The translations under genes were made by a program, and so were the position numbers. The notes beneath the pieces are model-generated. The model made no database searches, had not been told where the DNA came from, and was given only the letters and a program-made list of their open reading frames with translations. 64,000 nucleotides of DNA from Caldilineaceae bacterium (lineage in GTDB: Bacteria > Chloroflexota > Anaerolineae > Caldilineales > Caldilineaceae): assembly GCA_022842065.1 (NCBI GenBank), contig JALHQH010000021.1:62001-126000 (forward strand), read 5' to 3'. Below, piece by piece: positions 54,637 to 62,833 of this stretch. How positions within the stretch are numbered: the first letter of the stretch is position 1; each line of letters begins with the position of its first letter.

Positions 54637-56037
54637 ATGATCCAACCCAAAACTTTACATCGTTTTGATCGCCTAGTCTGGTTAACAGCAGCAGTGGTCC
54701 TGGCGTTAATTGGCGTCGTGATTGCCCGCGGCGATCAGTTACAACTGCAAGCACTGACGGTCGCCCCGTTACCACAGAGTAGTAATATCTCGACGCGGGC
54801 CATGATTCGCCTACAATTTGATCAGCCAGTCGCCCCGCTTAGCTTGGCAATGTTCGCCCTATCCCCGGCGATTAGCGGCACCACCCAGTTACAGGGCGAA
54901 ACGCTGACCTTCCGCCCGGCCACCGCTCTCCAACCCAACACGACTTACACAGTGACGTTGGCGGCCACCCTGCGCGGTCAACAGGGGGGGAAGTTACGCG
55001 AACCAATCAGCTGGCACTTTACCACCGGCGGGGTGCAGGTGCTCTACAGCACCGTTGACGCCCAGGGCAAAGAGCAACTCTATGTTGCCGACGCCGGTCT
55101 GGCCCAAGGCCAAACGGCCGGTCCGCCCACCCAACTAACCAAGGGTAACCTGAGCATCTGGGATTTTGCCGTGCTGCCGACGAGCAGCACCGTCGTCTAT
55201 TCGGCGGTCAAGGAGGATGGGACCAGCGATCTCCTGCAGATCGCGCCGGGTGACGCCGAGCCGACGGTGTTGGTACCTTGTCCCAACGCAGTCTGCAATG
55301 GCATGAGTTGGTCACCCGATGGGCGGCTGCTGGCCTATAGCCGGCGGAACGCCACCGACTTTGGTTCGGCCCTGCTCAGCCCGCCGCGACTCTGGCTCTT
55401 TGACCCGATCAGCCAAGAATCGCTCTCCTTTTTTGATGACGGCCAGAAATTAGCGTTTGATCCGCGCTGGTCGGCGGATAGCCAGTGGCTGACCTACCTT
55501 TCGCCTGATCCGGCCGGGGTGGGGGTTGTCAATGTGACGAGTGGGACGGAACGTTTCTATCCCTCAGACAGTGGCGAAGCTGGGATCTGGCAACCAGGGG
55601 CAACGCGCTTTGTCTACAGCCAAGTACGTCGCGTGGATGAACTCTATGTCACGCAGCTGGTGGTGGTTGATCCGGTGGCAGATAGCCAAGTGAATATTAG
55701 CGGCGAAGCAGCCTTGGTCGAAGATGGTGCGCCTGCGTGGTCGCCCGATGGCGCGTGGATTGCCTTTCGGCGCAAAGAGTTTACGGGGCCAGGGGCAACG
55801 CCCGGCAAACAGATCTGGCGTATGCGGGCCGACGGCAGCGAGGCCCAACCCCTCACCGCCGACGCCGCGCTTGATCACAGCGCACCGCAGTGGTCACCCG
55901 ATGGGCGTTACTTGCTTTATCACAAGTTGCCGCTCAAGGGGCCAAACATTATCCTCAGCATCTGGATCATGGATCTGGAAACAGGGCAGAGTTGGCTGGT
56001 GGCGGAGCCGGGGCAGCGGCCGGTTTGGTTGCCGTAG
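54637..56037 (+). CDS. Membrane-anchored TolB-like beta-propeller protein with Big-like domain
   Basis: 466 residues from ATG 54637. One N-terminal membrane helix (WLTAAVVLALIGVVIARG) is followed by an immunoglobulin-like SbsA/Big_5-type domain (IRLQFDQPVAPLSLAMFALS; LQPNTTYTVTLAATLRGQ). A PD40/WD40-like propeller follows, with repeated W-S-x-D-G blades: MSWSPDGRLLAYSRR, PRWSADSQWLTYLS, PAWSPDGAWIAFRR, PQWSPDGRYLLYHK. It is predicted to sit on the outer face of the membrane, with a binding rather than catalytic role. The last 120 bases are duplicated 1.1 kb downstream. Confidence 0.85.
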   Translation: MIQPKTLHRFDRLVWLTAAVVLALIGVVIARGDQLQLQALTVAPLPQSSNISTRAMIRLQFDQPVAPLSLAMFALSPAISGTTQLQGETLTFRPATALQPNTTYTVTLAATLRGQQGGKLREPISWHFTTGGVQVLYSTVDAQGKEQLYVADAGLAQGQTAGPPTQLTKGNLSIWDFAVLPTSSTVVYSAVKEDGTSDLLQIAPGDAEPTVLVPCPNAVCNGMSWSPDGRLLAYSRRNATDFGSALLSPPRLWLFDPISQESLSFFDDGQKLAFDPRWSADSQWLTYLSPDPAGVGVVNVTSGTERFYPSDSGEAGIWQPGATRFVYSQVRRVDELYVTQLVVVDPVADSQVNISGEAALVEDGAPAWSPDGAWIAFRRKEFTGPGATPGKQIWRMRADGSEAQPLTADAALDHSAPQWSPDGRYLLYHKLPLKGPNIILSIWIMDLETGQSWLVAEPGQRPVWLP

Positions 56038-56161
56038 GGTAGGATGATTCAATCAACGTTGGTGAATCAATGACCGTCAAAACGGATTGATGATCAGGGA
56101 AAAACATGATATACTTCACATAAGCAGTTGAGTATGACAGTGATATAGGAGAAGTCCAACG

Positions 56162-56536
56162 ATGTCTGTAGCCACCTATCCGGCGTTGGTACGCAATGGC
56201 AAAATTGAACCACTTGCACCTTTGGCGTTGCCCGAAGGCAGCACAGTATATCTGATCGTGCAGCCTGGAATTGATAAACGCACCGCGCGTAGGAGAGCTA
56301 CTGGTTGGCTGATGGATCATGTCGGCAACTTGGTAGGGGCGGATGATGGTATGTTGGTACAGAAAGACAACCGCTGGATCTGGCAGTTCAATGCTTACTT
56401 GACATCACTGAGTCAGGCACGACGTGGACCGATTGGGCAGGTCGAATTGGATGCTGACACAGGAGAGTTACTAACCGATCAAAGTACAGTGGAAGCAATG
56501 TACGAACGTGGCCAAGCCTATATCAATACCCCATAG
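56162..56536 (+). CDS. Small protein with DUF104-like N-terminus
   Basis: 124 residues; AGGAGA about 10 bases before ATG. The start TYPALVRNGKIEPLAPLALP and EGSTVYLIV is the beta-pattern of DUF104/AbrB-like antitoxins. The remainder (WIWQFNAYLTSLSQARRGPI; GQVELDADTGELL) is unlike any toxin I know. The next gene, a C39-like peptidase, overlaps its 3' end by 29 bases, so the two are a coupled pair. Antitoxin-like function is a guess. Confidence 0.75.
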   Translation: MSVATYPALVRNGKIEPLAPLALPEGSTVYLIVQPGIDKRTARRRATGWLMDHVGNLVGADDGMLVQKDNRWIWQFNAYLTSLSQARRGPIGQVELDADTGELLTDQSTVEAMYERGQAYINTP

Positions 56537-56978
56537 CCAACAGCTAGATGACGGTTTTTGTTTACCTGCCTGTGCCCAGATGGCCTTAAGCCATCTGGGC
56601 ATTTCGCGTTCACAGAAGGAATTAGCGCGGCTGTTCAAAATGAGGGCAGGGTTCGGCACACCGATTCCCAATATAACCAATCTTCGCTCGCGTCAGATTG
56701 ACGTTACCTATCAGCTGAATGGTTCGTTACCAACAATTCAGCGATGGCTTGAACATAACATTCCTGTCATTGTATGCGTGGAAGCAGGCGAATTGCCACA
56801 CTGGTATGGTGTTCGTGCGCAACATGCAGTGCTAGTAGTTGGCATAGATGAGCAAGCCGTCAATCTGTATGATCCGGCGCTTACACAGGGGCCAGTCGTT
56901 GTTTCAGTTGGTGACTTTTTGTTAGCTTGGGATGAGATGGAGAACCGTTATGCCGTGATCACAAAACAAACGGGATGA
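56508..56978 (+). CDS. C39-like peptidase-fold protein
   Basis: 156 residues from GTG 56508, overlapping the preceding gene. The papain-like triad of the C39/NLPC-related fold is visible: Cys in QQLDDGFCLPACAQMALSHL (about residues 18-22), His in QHAVLVVGID (about 108) and Asp in VNLYDPAL. C39 peptidases cut double-glycine leaders in bacteriocin exporters. Stand-alone versions such as this one have unknown substrates. Coupling to a DUF104-like protein suggests a two-gene module in which the small protein could control the peptidase. Confidence 0.75.
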   Translation: MAKPISIPHSQQLDDGFCLPACAQMALSHLGISRSQKELARLFKMRAGFGTPIPNITNLRSRQIDVTYQLNGSLPTIQRWLEHNIPVIVCVEAGELPHWYGVRAQHAVLVVGIDEQAVNLYDPALTQGPVVVSVGDFLLAWDEMENRYAVITKQTG

Positions 56979-57009
56979 AGTCTTCTGATCTCTCACCCAC
57001 ATTACTTAT

Positions 57010-57140
57010 GTTACTTACTATATCACAAGTTACCGCGCAAAGAGCCGAACACTGTCCTCAGCGTCTGGATTATGGATCTGGAAACAGAGGAAAGTTGGTT
57101 GGTAGCAGAGCCGGGACAGCGGCCGGTTTGGTTGCCGTAG
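57010..57140 (+). pseudogene. Remnant: duplicated 3' end of the TolB-like gene
   Basis: The segment decodes to HKLPRKEPNTVLSVWIMDLE ... VAEPGQRPVWLP and stop TAG at 57138-57140. It matches the last about 43 codons of the TolB-like gene (55910-56037) with a few substitutions and the same stop context (gttgccgtagggg). There is no start or upstream coding part. It marks a tandem duplication or a deleted paralogue around the DUF104/C39-like pair. Confidence 0.85.
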
Positions 57141-57479
<339 letters not shown>

Positions 57480-57487
57480 AATGCGCC

Positions 57488-57841
57488 ATGAAATTCAAAG
57501 TTGATGAGAATTTACCAGTTGAAGTCGCCGACCTTTTGCGTGCTGCCGGCTTTGATGCAGCGACCGTCCTTGAACAGACGCTCGGCGGCGAGGCAGATCA
57601 AACCTTAGCGGCCATCTGTCGAATTGAGCAGAGAATTATGGTAACGCTAGATGTAGATTTTGCTGATATCCGGACCTATCCACCGCATTTATACGCGGGT
57701 CTGCTTGTACTACGCTTAAAACAACAAGATAAGCCTTTTCTACTTTCGATTTTCCCACGTATTCTGAAACAACTCCAGATCGAGTCGATTGCCGGGAAGC
57801 TGTGGATTGTCGATGAGCAACGAATTCGTGTGCGGGAGTAA
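57488..57841 (+). CDS. DUF5615 PIN-like toxin
   Basis: 117 residues. KFKVDENLPVEVADLLRAAG, then MVTLDVDFADIRTYPPHLYA is the DUF5615 pattern: acidic residues Asp-Glu-Asn near the start and Asp-x-Asp-Phe in the middle form a PIN-like nuclease pocket. It probably acts as an RNase toxin neutralised by the DUF433 protein, by analogy with VapBC pairs. Intact length, so likely functional. Confidence 0.9.
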   Translation: MKFKVDENLPVEVADLLRAAGFDAATVLEQTLGGEADQTLAAICRIEQRIMVTLDVDFADIRTYPPHLYAGLLVLRLKQQDKPFLLSIFPRILKQLQIESIAGKLWIVDEQRIRVRE

Positions 57842-57866
57842 ATTCTTGCTTTCGACCCACTGATCT

Positions 57867-58808
57867 TCATCCCACCAACTGCTCCCGCGCCTGCTGCTCC
57901 ATCAACAACAGACTCGCATAGATAAAACTGTTAACCGGCGTCGCCACGTCCACGGCCTGCCCCAAACGCACCACCGCGCCGGTTTGCGCCTCTAACTCAG
58001 AGGGGCGGCCGTTCATGATATCGCGCTGCATAGAAGCCAAGAGGCCAGGGCCTAACCCTTCCAGCCGGGCCAGGGTATCTGCGCCGGCGGTCGGGGGTAG
58101 GGCTACACCATGTGCCCGTCCTACCGCTTCGATCTCGGAAATCGCATCTTTGAGCAAAGCGCGAGTCTCTGGTTGGCGACAGATATCATGGATCGGCATG
58201 CGCGTCACCGCGCCAACCCCACTCCAAGGCGCGATAATCATAAACTTCTGCCAGAGCGCCACGGTGATATCGTCTACCACATTGACCGTCACCCCTTGGC
58301 ATTGGGCGAAAGCGCGCCGTACTACCTCGATACGTTCGGTGCGGGCGTTATCTAATTCACCGATGTTGACCACCGGTTGAGCGCCCCCGTGGCGAATGTG
58401 ACCAGGAGCAATCACTTCGGCCACAATCACACACGAACCGCCGAGGACGTTTTCACGGCCAACAGCAGCGGCTAACTGCTCCGGCGCTTCCACTCCATTT
58501 TGCAAGGGCAGGACCACTGTGTGCGCCCCCATCAGCGGGTGCAGCGTTTCAGCCACAGCAGGTACCTGCCATGCTTTCACGGCGACAATGATCAGATCAA
58601 CCGGGCCGACCGTGGCCGGATCAGCGGTGGCCTGGACAGGTTGCACGACAAAGTCGCCGGCAATACTCGCCACCCGCAACCCCTGAGTCTGGAGCGTTTG
58701 CAGCGTTTGGCCACGGGCGATAAAAATCACCTCTGCCCTGGCCTGGGCCAACCGCCCGCCAAAGTAACCGCCAACCGCGCCGGTGCCATAGACTGCGATA
58801 CGCATCAT
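57867..58808 (-). CDS. panE: 2-dehydropantoate 2-reductase (ketopantoate reductase family)
   Basis: 313 residues. The NADP-binding fold starts MRIAVYGTGAVGGYFGGRLA (G-x-G-A-x-G), with LIIVAVKAWQVPAV and VLPLQNGVEAPEQL following. The C-terminal domain has the catalytic Lys in ALWQKFMIIAPWSGVGAVTR and the conserved Asn/Glu region near SMQRDIMNGRPSELE. It reduces 2-dehydropantoate to pantoate in the pantothenate/CoA pathway, though many homologues act on other 2-keto acids. GAGGGG precedes the ATG. No other pan gene is nearby, so the pathway call is tentative. Confidence 0.85.
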   Translation of the reverse strand: MMRIAVYGTGAVGGYFGGRLAQARAEVIFIARGQTLQTLQTQGLRVASIAGDFVVQPVQATADPATVGPVDLIIVAVKAWQVPAVAETLHPLMGAHTVVLPLQNGVEAPEQLAAAVGRENVLGGSCVIVAEVIAPGHIRHGGAQPVVNIGELDNARTERIEVVRRAFAQCQGVTVNVVDDITVALWQKFMIIAPWSGVGAVTRMPIHDICRQPETRALLKDAISEIEAVGRAHGVALPPTAGADTLARLEGLGPGLLASMQRDIMNGRPSELEAQTGAVVRLGQAVDVATPVNSFIYASLLLMEQQAREQLVG

Positions 58809-58826
58809 GTACCCCTCTTATTCTTA

Positions 58827-58893
58827 CAGTTGGAATGAGCATCTACAAAATGTAGAGTCTGACTGTAAATCTTGCAGATGCTCATTCCAACTG
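58827..58893. repeat. Perfect 18-bp inverted repeat upstream of panE-like gene
   Basis: Arms cagttggaatgagcatct (58827-58844) and agatgctcattccaactg (58876-58893), 31-base loop. It lies between the panE-like start and the 3' end of the esterase gene, both on the minus strand. It may end the esterase transcript or be a small palindromic element. Confidence 0.6.
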
Positions 58894-59034
58894 ACAAACT
58901 TGAAGTGATTCGGGCAGGCCAGTATAACACAAGTAGCCATCGTTGTGTGAGCGTCAACAGGACACGGAGACTATACCTATAACTGTGTATTTTCCTATCT
59001 GAGTGATATCTAGTTAAGACATGTACACGTAATC

Positions 59035-59862
59035 TCAGGGTAAGACTGCCACCAAACCAGCTTGAAACGCAGGCGCGGCCACTGCACAGTGGGTGTTATT
59101 CACAAACATCTGTTCAATCAGTTGATGCTCACCGACCATCTTGCTAGTTAACACTCGCGCCAACCGCTGGAAACGTTCAACGCCGTGTTCTTCATATTCC
59201 AACTCGCGGTCAGCCGATGATAAATAGATCCGAGCCGATAGGTTCACCGTATTTTCGGTGAACCAAGGTTCGGTTTCATAACTTTCAGCGGGACTTGCAA
59301 TTACATACTTTTGGAAGAGCGTAGGAAATGTGAAGAGCGCATACAGGGCAAACTTACCTCCTGATGAATGGCCGAGCAGGCAACGGTTGGTTGGATCAGC
59401 ACGGTATTCACTCTCAATTAACGGCAGCAACTCATCCTTGACGAAGGCTAAGAACTGCTCGCCACCACCCGACCGAATGGTCTCATTCAGGGGAAAGGTG
59501 GCGTAGTGCCAAGCTTCAGATTCTTCATTGCGCAGCGGGTTGAAATCACGCAGACGCCGGTGGCAAGCTTGGGCTTGTTTTTCGATCAAGGTCTTACCAT
59601 TTGGGTAGCCGATGCCAACCACGATTGCATCTGGCAATTCATCACAAAATGACACCCGAAAGTTCATGATGCGCACCATATCAACGACCATACCAAAATA
59701 CCAGCTTCCGTCCAGCACATAAATGACTGGGTACGTTTTGTCCGGGTTCTCATCATAATGATAGGGTAGCGCAACGGAAATTACATACTCCTGATCGATT
59801 GCCCTCGCCTTGACTATGCGTGCTTCGGTTGCTGGGATTGTCGCAAGTGGTAATGAGCTCAT
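59035..59862 (-). CDS. Esterase of the PF00756 (esterase D/Fes-like) family
   Basis: 275 residues from ATG 59862; a TTG one codon earlier is possible. An alpha/beta-hydrolase of the siderophore-esterase/S-formylglutathione hydrolase type: YPVIYVLDGSWYFGMVVDMV, YPNGKTLIEKQAQACHRRLRD, the nucleophile Ser in CLLGHSSGGKFALYALFTFP (GHSSGG) and the His near NNTHCAVAAPAF. A cytoplasmic ester hydrolase of unknown substrate. AGGAGT sits eight bases before the start. Confidence 0.9.
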   Translation of the reverse strand: MSSLPLATIPATEARIVKARAIDQEYVISVALPYHYDENPDKTYPVIYVLDGSWYFGMVVDMVRIMNFRVSFCDELPDAIVVGIGYPNGKTLIEKQAQACHRRLRDFNPLRNEESEAWHYATFPLNETIRSGGGEQFLAFVKDELLPLIESEYRADPTNRCLLGHSSGGKFALYALFTFPTLFQKYVIASPAESYETEPWFTENTVNLSARIYLSSADRELEYEEHGVERFQRLARVLTSKMVGEHQLIEQMFVNNTHCAVAAPAFQAGLVAVLP

Positions 59863-59892
59863 CAATGGTTACTCCTATTATTAGTTTAGCAA

Positions 59893-60205
59893 TCATGTTT
59901 TACGGCACCCACACGACAAAAACCGTCTGAACGGCCGGGTATTGAAAATCGGGGTAATTGAGAATATGATCGGGCGCATCGACATTGGCCAATTGCGCCA
60001 AATTTGCCGTTCTTCAGGGGGAAGTATAATCTTTTGGCTGCGCAGATGGCAAACCTGTAAATAGTCGCCGAGTAAACCTTTTCCACTGGGCATAACGACA
60101 ACAGGAAATCAAAAAAATCAAATAGTTGGTTTATTCACCACTTTGTAAATCGCCTCGATCAGGCGGGCCATCTGCTCATCGACTTGTAGGAAGGTACTCA
60201 TTGGC
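59893..60205 (-). pseudogene. Possible decayed coding stretch
   Basis: A start with GGAG opens a 27-residue frame (MSTFLQVDEQMARLIEAIYK) on the minus strand near 60200. Further along, protein-like fragments such as GLLGDYLQVCHLRSQKIILP and, in another frame, LAQLANVDAPDHILNYPDFQ occur between stops. The frame changes suggest one or more frameshifts in an old gene, but I do not recognise the family. Confidence 0.3.
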
Positions 60206-60309
60206 TTCTCCTAAAAATGCATTGGTTGCTAACGCTGATTATTGGAAAACTGCCTGGCTAATGGTAAATTATCGTCACACCGGTGCTGTTCAAACAAAGG
60301 AAACAAACA

Positions 60310-60345
60310 ATGGATTGGCGAACATATATCACGGTTGATCCGCAT
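60310..60345 (+). pseudogene. 5' remnant of a DUF433 antitoxin gene
   Basis: ATG 60310 begins MDWRTYITVDPHSPGPGQ. The first eleven codons match the start of the intact DUF433 gene at 57252 ([12 protein letters not shown]), then the frame runs into unrelated sequence that belongs, on the other strand, to a broken methyltransferase. The gene was cut at about 60345. Confidence 0.7.
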
Positions 60346-60589
60346 TCTCCGGGGCCAGGTCAACGGCGCTAACTTTCCCACTTGGCCCCACTAATTCGGT
60401 CATGAGCGGCAAAAAGCTGCCACTGCCAGAGGCCCCATCTAACACATGCCAGCCGGGCTGTAGACCGACCCAGCGCAGCATCTCTTCATAATCAGGTTGC
60501 ATGGCGAGAAAATGGACATCCAACCAGTCGGACTCGGCAAAGGTGTGGCCGGTGGAGCTGGCGTGGGGCTGAGCGGTTTGTGTGGTCAT
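60329..60589 (-). pseudogene. 5' remnant of a class I methyltransferase gene
   Basis: 86 residues of frame, of which about 76 are methyltransferase-like: FAESDWLDVHFLAMQPDYEE, motif I HVLDGASGSGSFLPLM and GPSGKVSAVDLAPEN. Full enzymes have about 200-280 residues, so at least two thirds is missing. The break meets the DUF433 remnant at about 60345. The two fragments face each other across a deletion or recombination joint. Confidence 0.8.
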
Positions 60590-60707
60590 AGACGCCTTTT
60601 ATCTTTCGCTGGTTCCGGTAAGGATTTGGGTTGTTGGTTAAGGCCGGACGGCATAAAGGTATATTGCTTCTTTTGATCGTTGATATCCTTTCTGCTATAC
60701 TACACAC

Positions 60708-60974
60708 ATGAACTTCACGTGGGACGAAACAAAACGGCAAGCCAATCTCAACAAACATGGCATTGACTTTGCCGACGTTATCCGTATCTTCGAGGGGTAC
60801 ACGCTTACAATGGAAGATACGCGTAACGCGTATGATGAGTCAAGATTTTGGACAATTGGCATTTTAGGCGCAACACCGATCTTGGTTGTCCACACTTATG
60901 TCGGTGAAAAAACGATCCGCCTGATTTCAGCAAGAAGAGCAACAAAACATGAGCAAAAACGCTTTTTCACTTGA
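60708..60974 (+). CDS. brnT: BrnT-type toxin
   Basis: 88 residues. FTWDETKRQANLNKHGIDFA is the BrnT hallmark (F-x-W-D-x-x-K-x-x-x-N-x-x-K-H-x-v-x-F), followed by TLTMEDTRNAYDESRFWTIG and the end KTIRLISARRATKHEQKRF. A RelE-like RNase toxin. The BrnA-like antitoxin gene overlaps its 3' end by 26 bases, the usual order for this system. The gene appears intact. Confidence 0.93.
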   Translation: MNFTWDETKRQANLNKHGIDFADVIRIFEGYTLTMEDTRNAYDESRFWTIGILGATPILVVHTYVGEKTIRLISARRATKHEQKRFFT

Positions 60975-61302
60975 AGCTAAGACCGATTGGAAGCGATTGG
61001 AAACGATGACAGATGATGACATCGATTTTTCCGATCTGCCCGAACTGTCTGAAGCACAACTACAGATGATGCAACCGACTCGCCGTTTTTTTGCGGAACG
61101 TGGTGTGGCTTATGCCGCAAAGCCGGTTGAATCGATTACCTTGGAGCATGCCGACGGCACGATTACCACCCACAGCTTGGCCCCGCATGGCAATCTGATT
61201 ACATTAGATCCCGATGTCCAACAGTATTTTCCGACCTCTGATGCGGTCAATCGCACGCTGCGCGCATTGATTCAGCTCGTGCCTGCGGTATCAGCTGAAT
61301 AA
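60949..61302 (+). CDS. brnA: BrnA-like antitoxin with divergent C-terminus
   Basis: 117 residues. KTDWKRLETMTDDDIDFSDL is the conserved BrnA start. The usual BrnA ends in a ribbon-helix-helix with R-L-D-x-D-V; here NLITLDPDVQQYFPTSDAVN is a related but altered form, and the middle is extended (ERGVAYAAKPVESITLEHAD). So toxin binding may be kept while DNA binding could differ. It overlaps brnT. Its 3' end overlaps the convergent DinB-like remnant by 12 bases. Confidence 0.85.
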   Translation: MSKNAFSLEAKTDWKRLETMTDDDIDFSDLPELSEAQLQMMQPTRRFFAERGVAYAAKPVESITLEHADGTITTHSLAPHGNLITLDPDVQQYFPTSDAVNRTLRALIQLVPAVSAE

Positions 61303-61635
61303 GAATCGTTTACAACCTAGTTGGCGATAGACAAACCTCGGCCTATAGAGTAAGGCAGGCCGCAAATCTTTTGCCGATTTCATTTCATCGACCATCGCCA
61401 TTGTCACGGGGGGTAAAGGGCGTCCTTCGACGAACATCTGCACCCATTCAATCAATGGATAGTGGGTAGCACCGATGTGATGGGCCGTCACGCCAACGGA
61501 CCAGCCTTCCGCCTTGGTCACTTTACGCCAGTCATCTTTGCCACATTGCGCCACAAAATCGATGAGTTGCGGGTTGAAGGCGGCAAAGCGCGCGGCCAGG
61601 GCTTGCACATTGCTGTGATTTGTCGGCATCGTCAT
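61291..61635 (-). pseudogene. Truncated DinB-like protein
   Basis: 114 residues of frame. The first about 95 are DinB-like: a helix with LAARFAAFNPQLIDFVAQCG and the metal His in WSVGVTAHHIGATHYPLIEW, then VTMAMVDEMKSAKD. Full DinB-fold proteins have about 150-175 residues and two more helices with a second His pair. Here the tail changes to an unrelated sequence (LRPALLYRPRFVYRQLGCKR) where it meets the BrnA gene, so the 3' end was lost. Confidence 0.75.
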
Positions 61636-61930
61636 ACTGCTTTAGGATTTAATTTTATCGTTTAGCGCTTGGCTGCAATAGCAGGTCAGGCAGGGAACGG
61701 TTAAATCGGATACTTTGTCACAGCAATGAGTGGTTGTGCATGTCGATGGTGTAGCATACCGCAACCAAGCCGTGGATGGACTCTCAACATACTTTCAGCT
61801 TACTCTCACCGACACGCAGGCCATCGCAACCGGTTGCAGCGTTTGCCACCTTGTGCTAAACTACAGACCACCAAAATAGTCTATTAATATCTTAGCCGTC
61901 GTCGTTGTGTGTAGCCCTTGCGAGTGATCA
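61636..61930. other. Intergenic region, nothing recognised
   Basis: About 295 bases with no gene, strong repeat or clear promoter that I can support. The segment near 61760-61880 is mixed in composition and contains short unrelated frames only. Confidence 0.35.
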
Positions 61931-62245
61931 ATGACAGCTACAGACGCAGCCCAATTACAGGATGTGAACAGGGCGCAGCAGCAAACCAAGCTGCTCCACT
62001 TGTTAACCAACTGGCAAAAACCCTACCAGGATCTAACCGCGCTCACCAGTTTGCGCCTCTGCCGCCAACTACACAATGACGATCAGACGCACACCATCAA
62101 CGTGGTCTTAACCCGCGCCATCGCGCACTTGACCTTAAGCCACCCGGCCCATGCCGAAGTGTTGACCCAAAGTATCTATACTCAAATCAGAATGAAAACC
62201 CGAGTTTTAAATCTTCCTGGAAGGGGGCAGTCAATCTCGGGATAA
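61931..62245 (+). pseudogene. ORF interrupted by a palindromic element
   Basis: 104 residues of frame starting MTATDAAQLQDVNRAQQQTK. The helical, Leu/Gln/His-rich part (LLHLLTNWQKPYQDLTALTS) ends at about 62175, where a perfect inverted repeat begins. The last 23 codons are read from the element itself. The original gene was probably longer. Family not recognised. Confidence 0.55.
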
Positions 62246-62317
62246 CACCAGTATAGGTGCCCCCTTCCAGGAAGATGGCTGCCCCGAAACTCCGCTTTTC
62301 ATTCTGATTTGAGTATA
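62177..62317. mobile_element. MITE-like 141-bp palindromic element
   Basis: Perfect 22-bp terminal arms tatactcaaatcagaatgaa + aa (62177-62198) with their complement at 62296-62317. An inner perfect palindrome (atcttcctggaagggggca and its complement) spans about 62211-62275. No coding capacity. It interrupts the ORF that starts at 61931. I could not see a clear target-site duplication. Confidence 0.65.
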
Positions 62318-62321
62318 GAAA

Positions 62322-62365
62322 TCAAAGATTACGCAGATAGAGGGAAAAGTCTGCGTAATCTTTGA
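62322..62365. repeat. 16-bp hairpin next to the MITE-like element
   Basis: Arms tcaaagattacgcaga (62322-62337) and tctgcgtaatctttga (62350-62365), 12-base loop, perfect. It directly abuts the preceding element and may be part of a composite insertion, or an unrelated terminator. Confidence 0.55.
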
Positions 62366-62833
62366 GGCTCATTGGGATCTCAGGGGGTTGACACCGCTGC
62401 GCCCAGTGGGCACCCGAACCTGCCAAGGGGGGCACACGCTGGCATGCACAAAACCCATCCAAAGGGTACCCGAAACCCCTGTTCTCCGGTTGAACCATCT
62501 TTGATGAACCCATTGCTAAACACTGCTTGAATTTTATTTAATCACCGCTCTTGTTCTCGAGAATTGCCGGCAGAATCTTGACAATTTGAGTGCTGGTATG
62601 TAAACTGGATTAACAAATTCTGATGTCCTCTGTTGTATGGTAGATGAGCGAAGTTGTTCCCACCGCTAAGGCTATTCCCGAAAAATAAGTAGACCAGGTG
62701 ACAGTCACGGTCCGGCATAAGCGCGATCTGGATCATAACCTAAAAGAATAAGGAGCCATTCGGTGCGTTCTGCGAAATACGGTGCTTGGTTGTTTGGTAA
62801 TAGCTTTCATGGCGTACAGTGAATGAGGCACAG
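62366..62833. other. Gap upstream of the P-type ATPase gene
   Basis: About 470 bases. Short frames on the minus strand lack any family likeness. A promoter for the P-ATPase gene is expected in the last 150 bases, but I cannot point to a specific motif. GAGG at 62825-62828 is the ribosome-binding site. Confidence 0.4.

Noticed and set aside
62542..62736. 64-codon ORF on the minus strand before the P-ATPase gene.
   Set aside because: No start signal, no family likeness and mixed composition.
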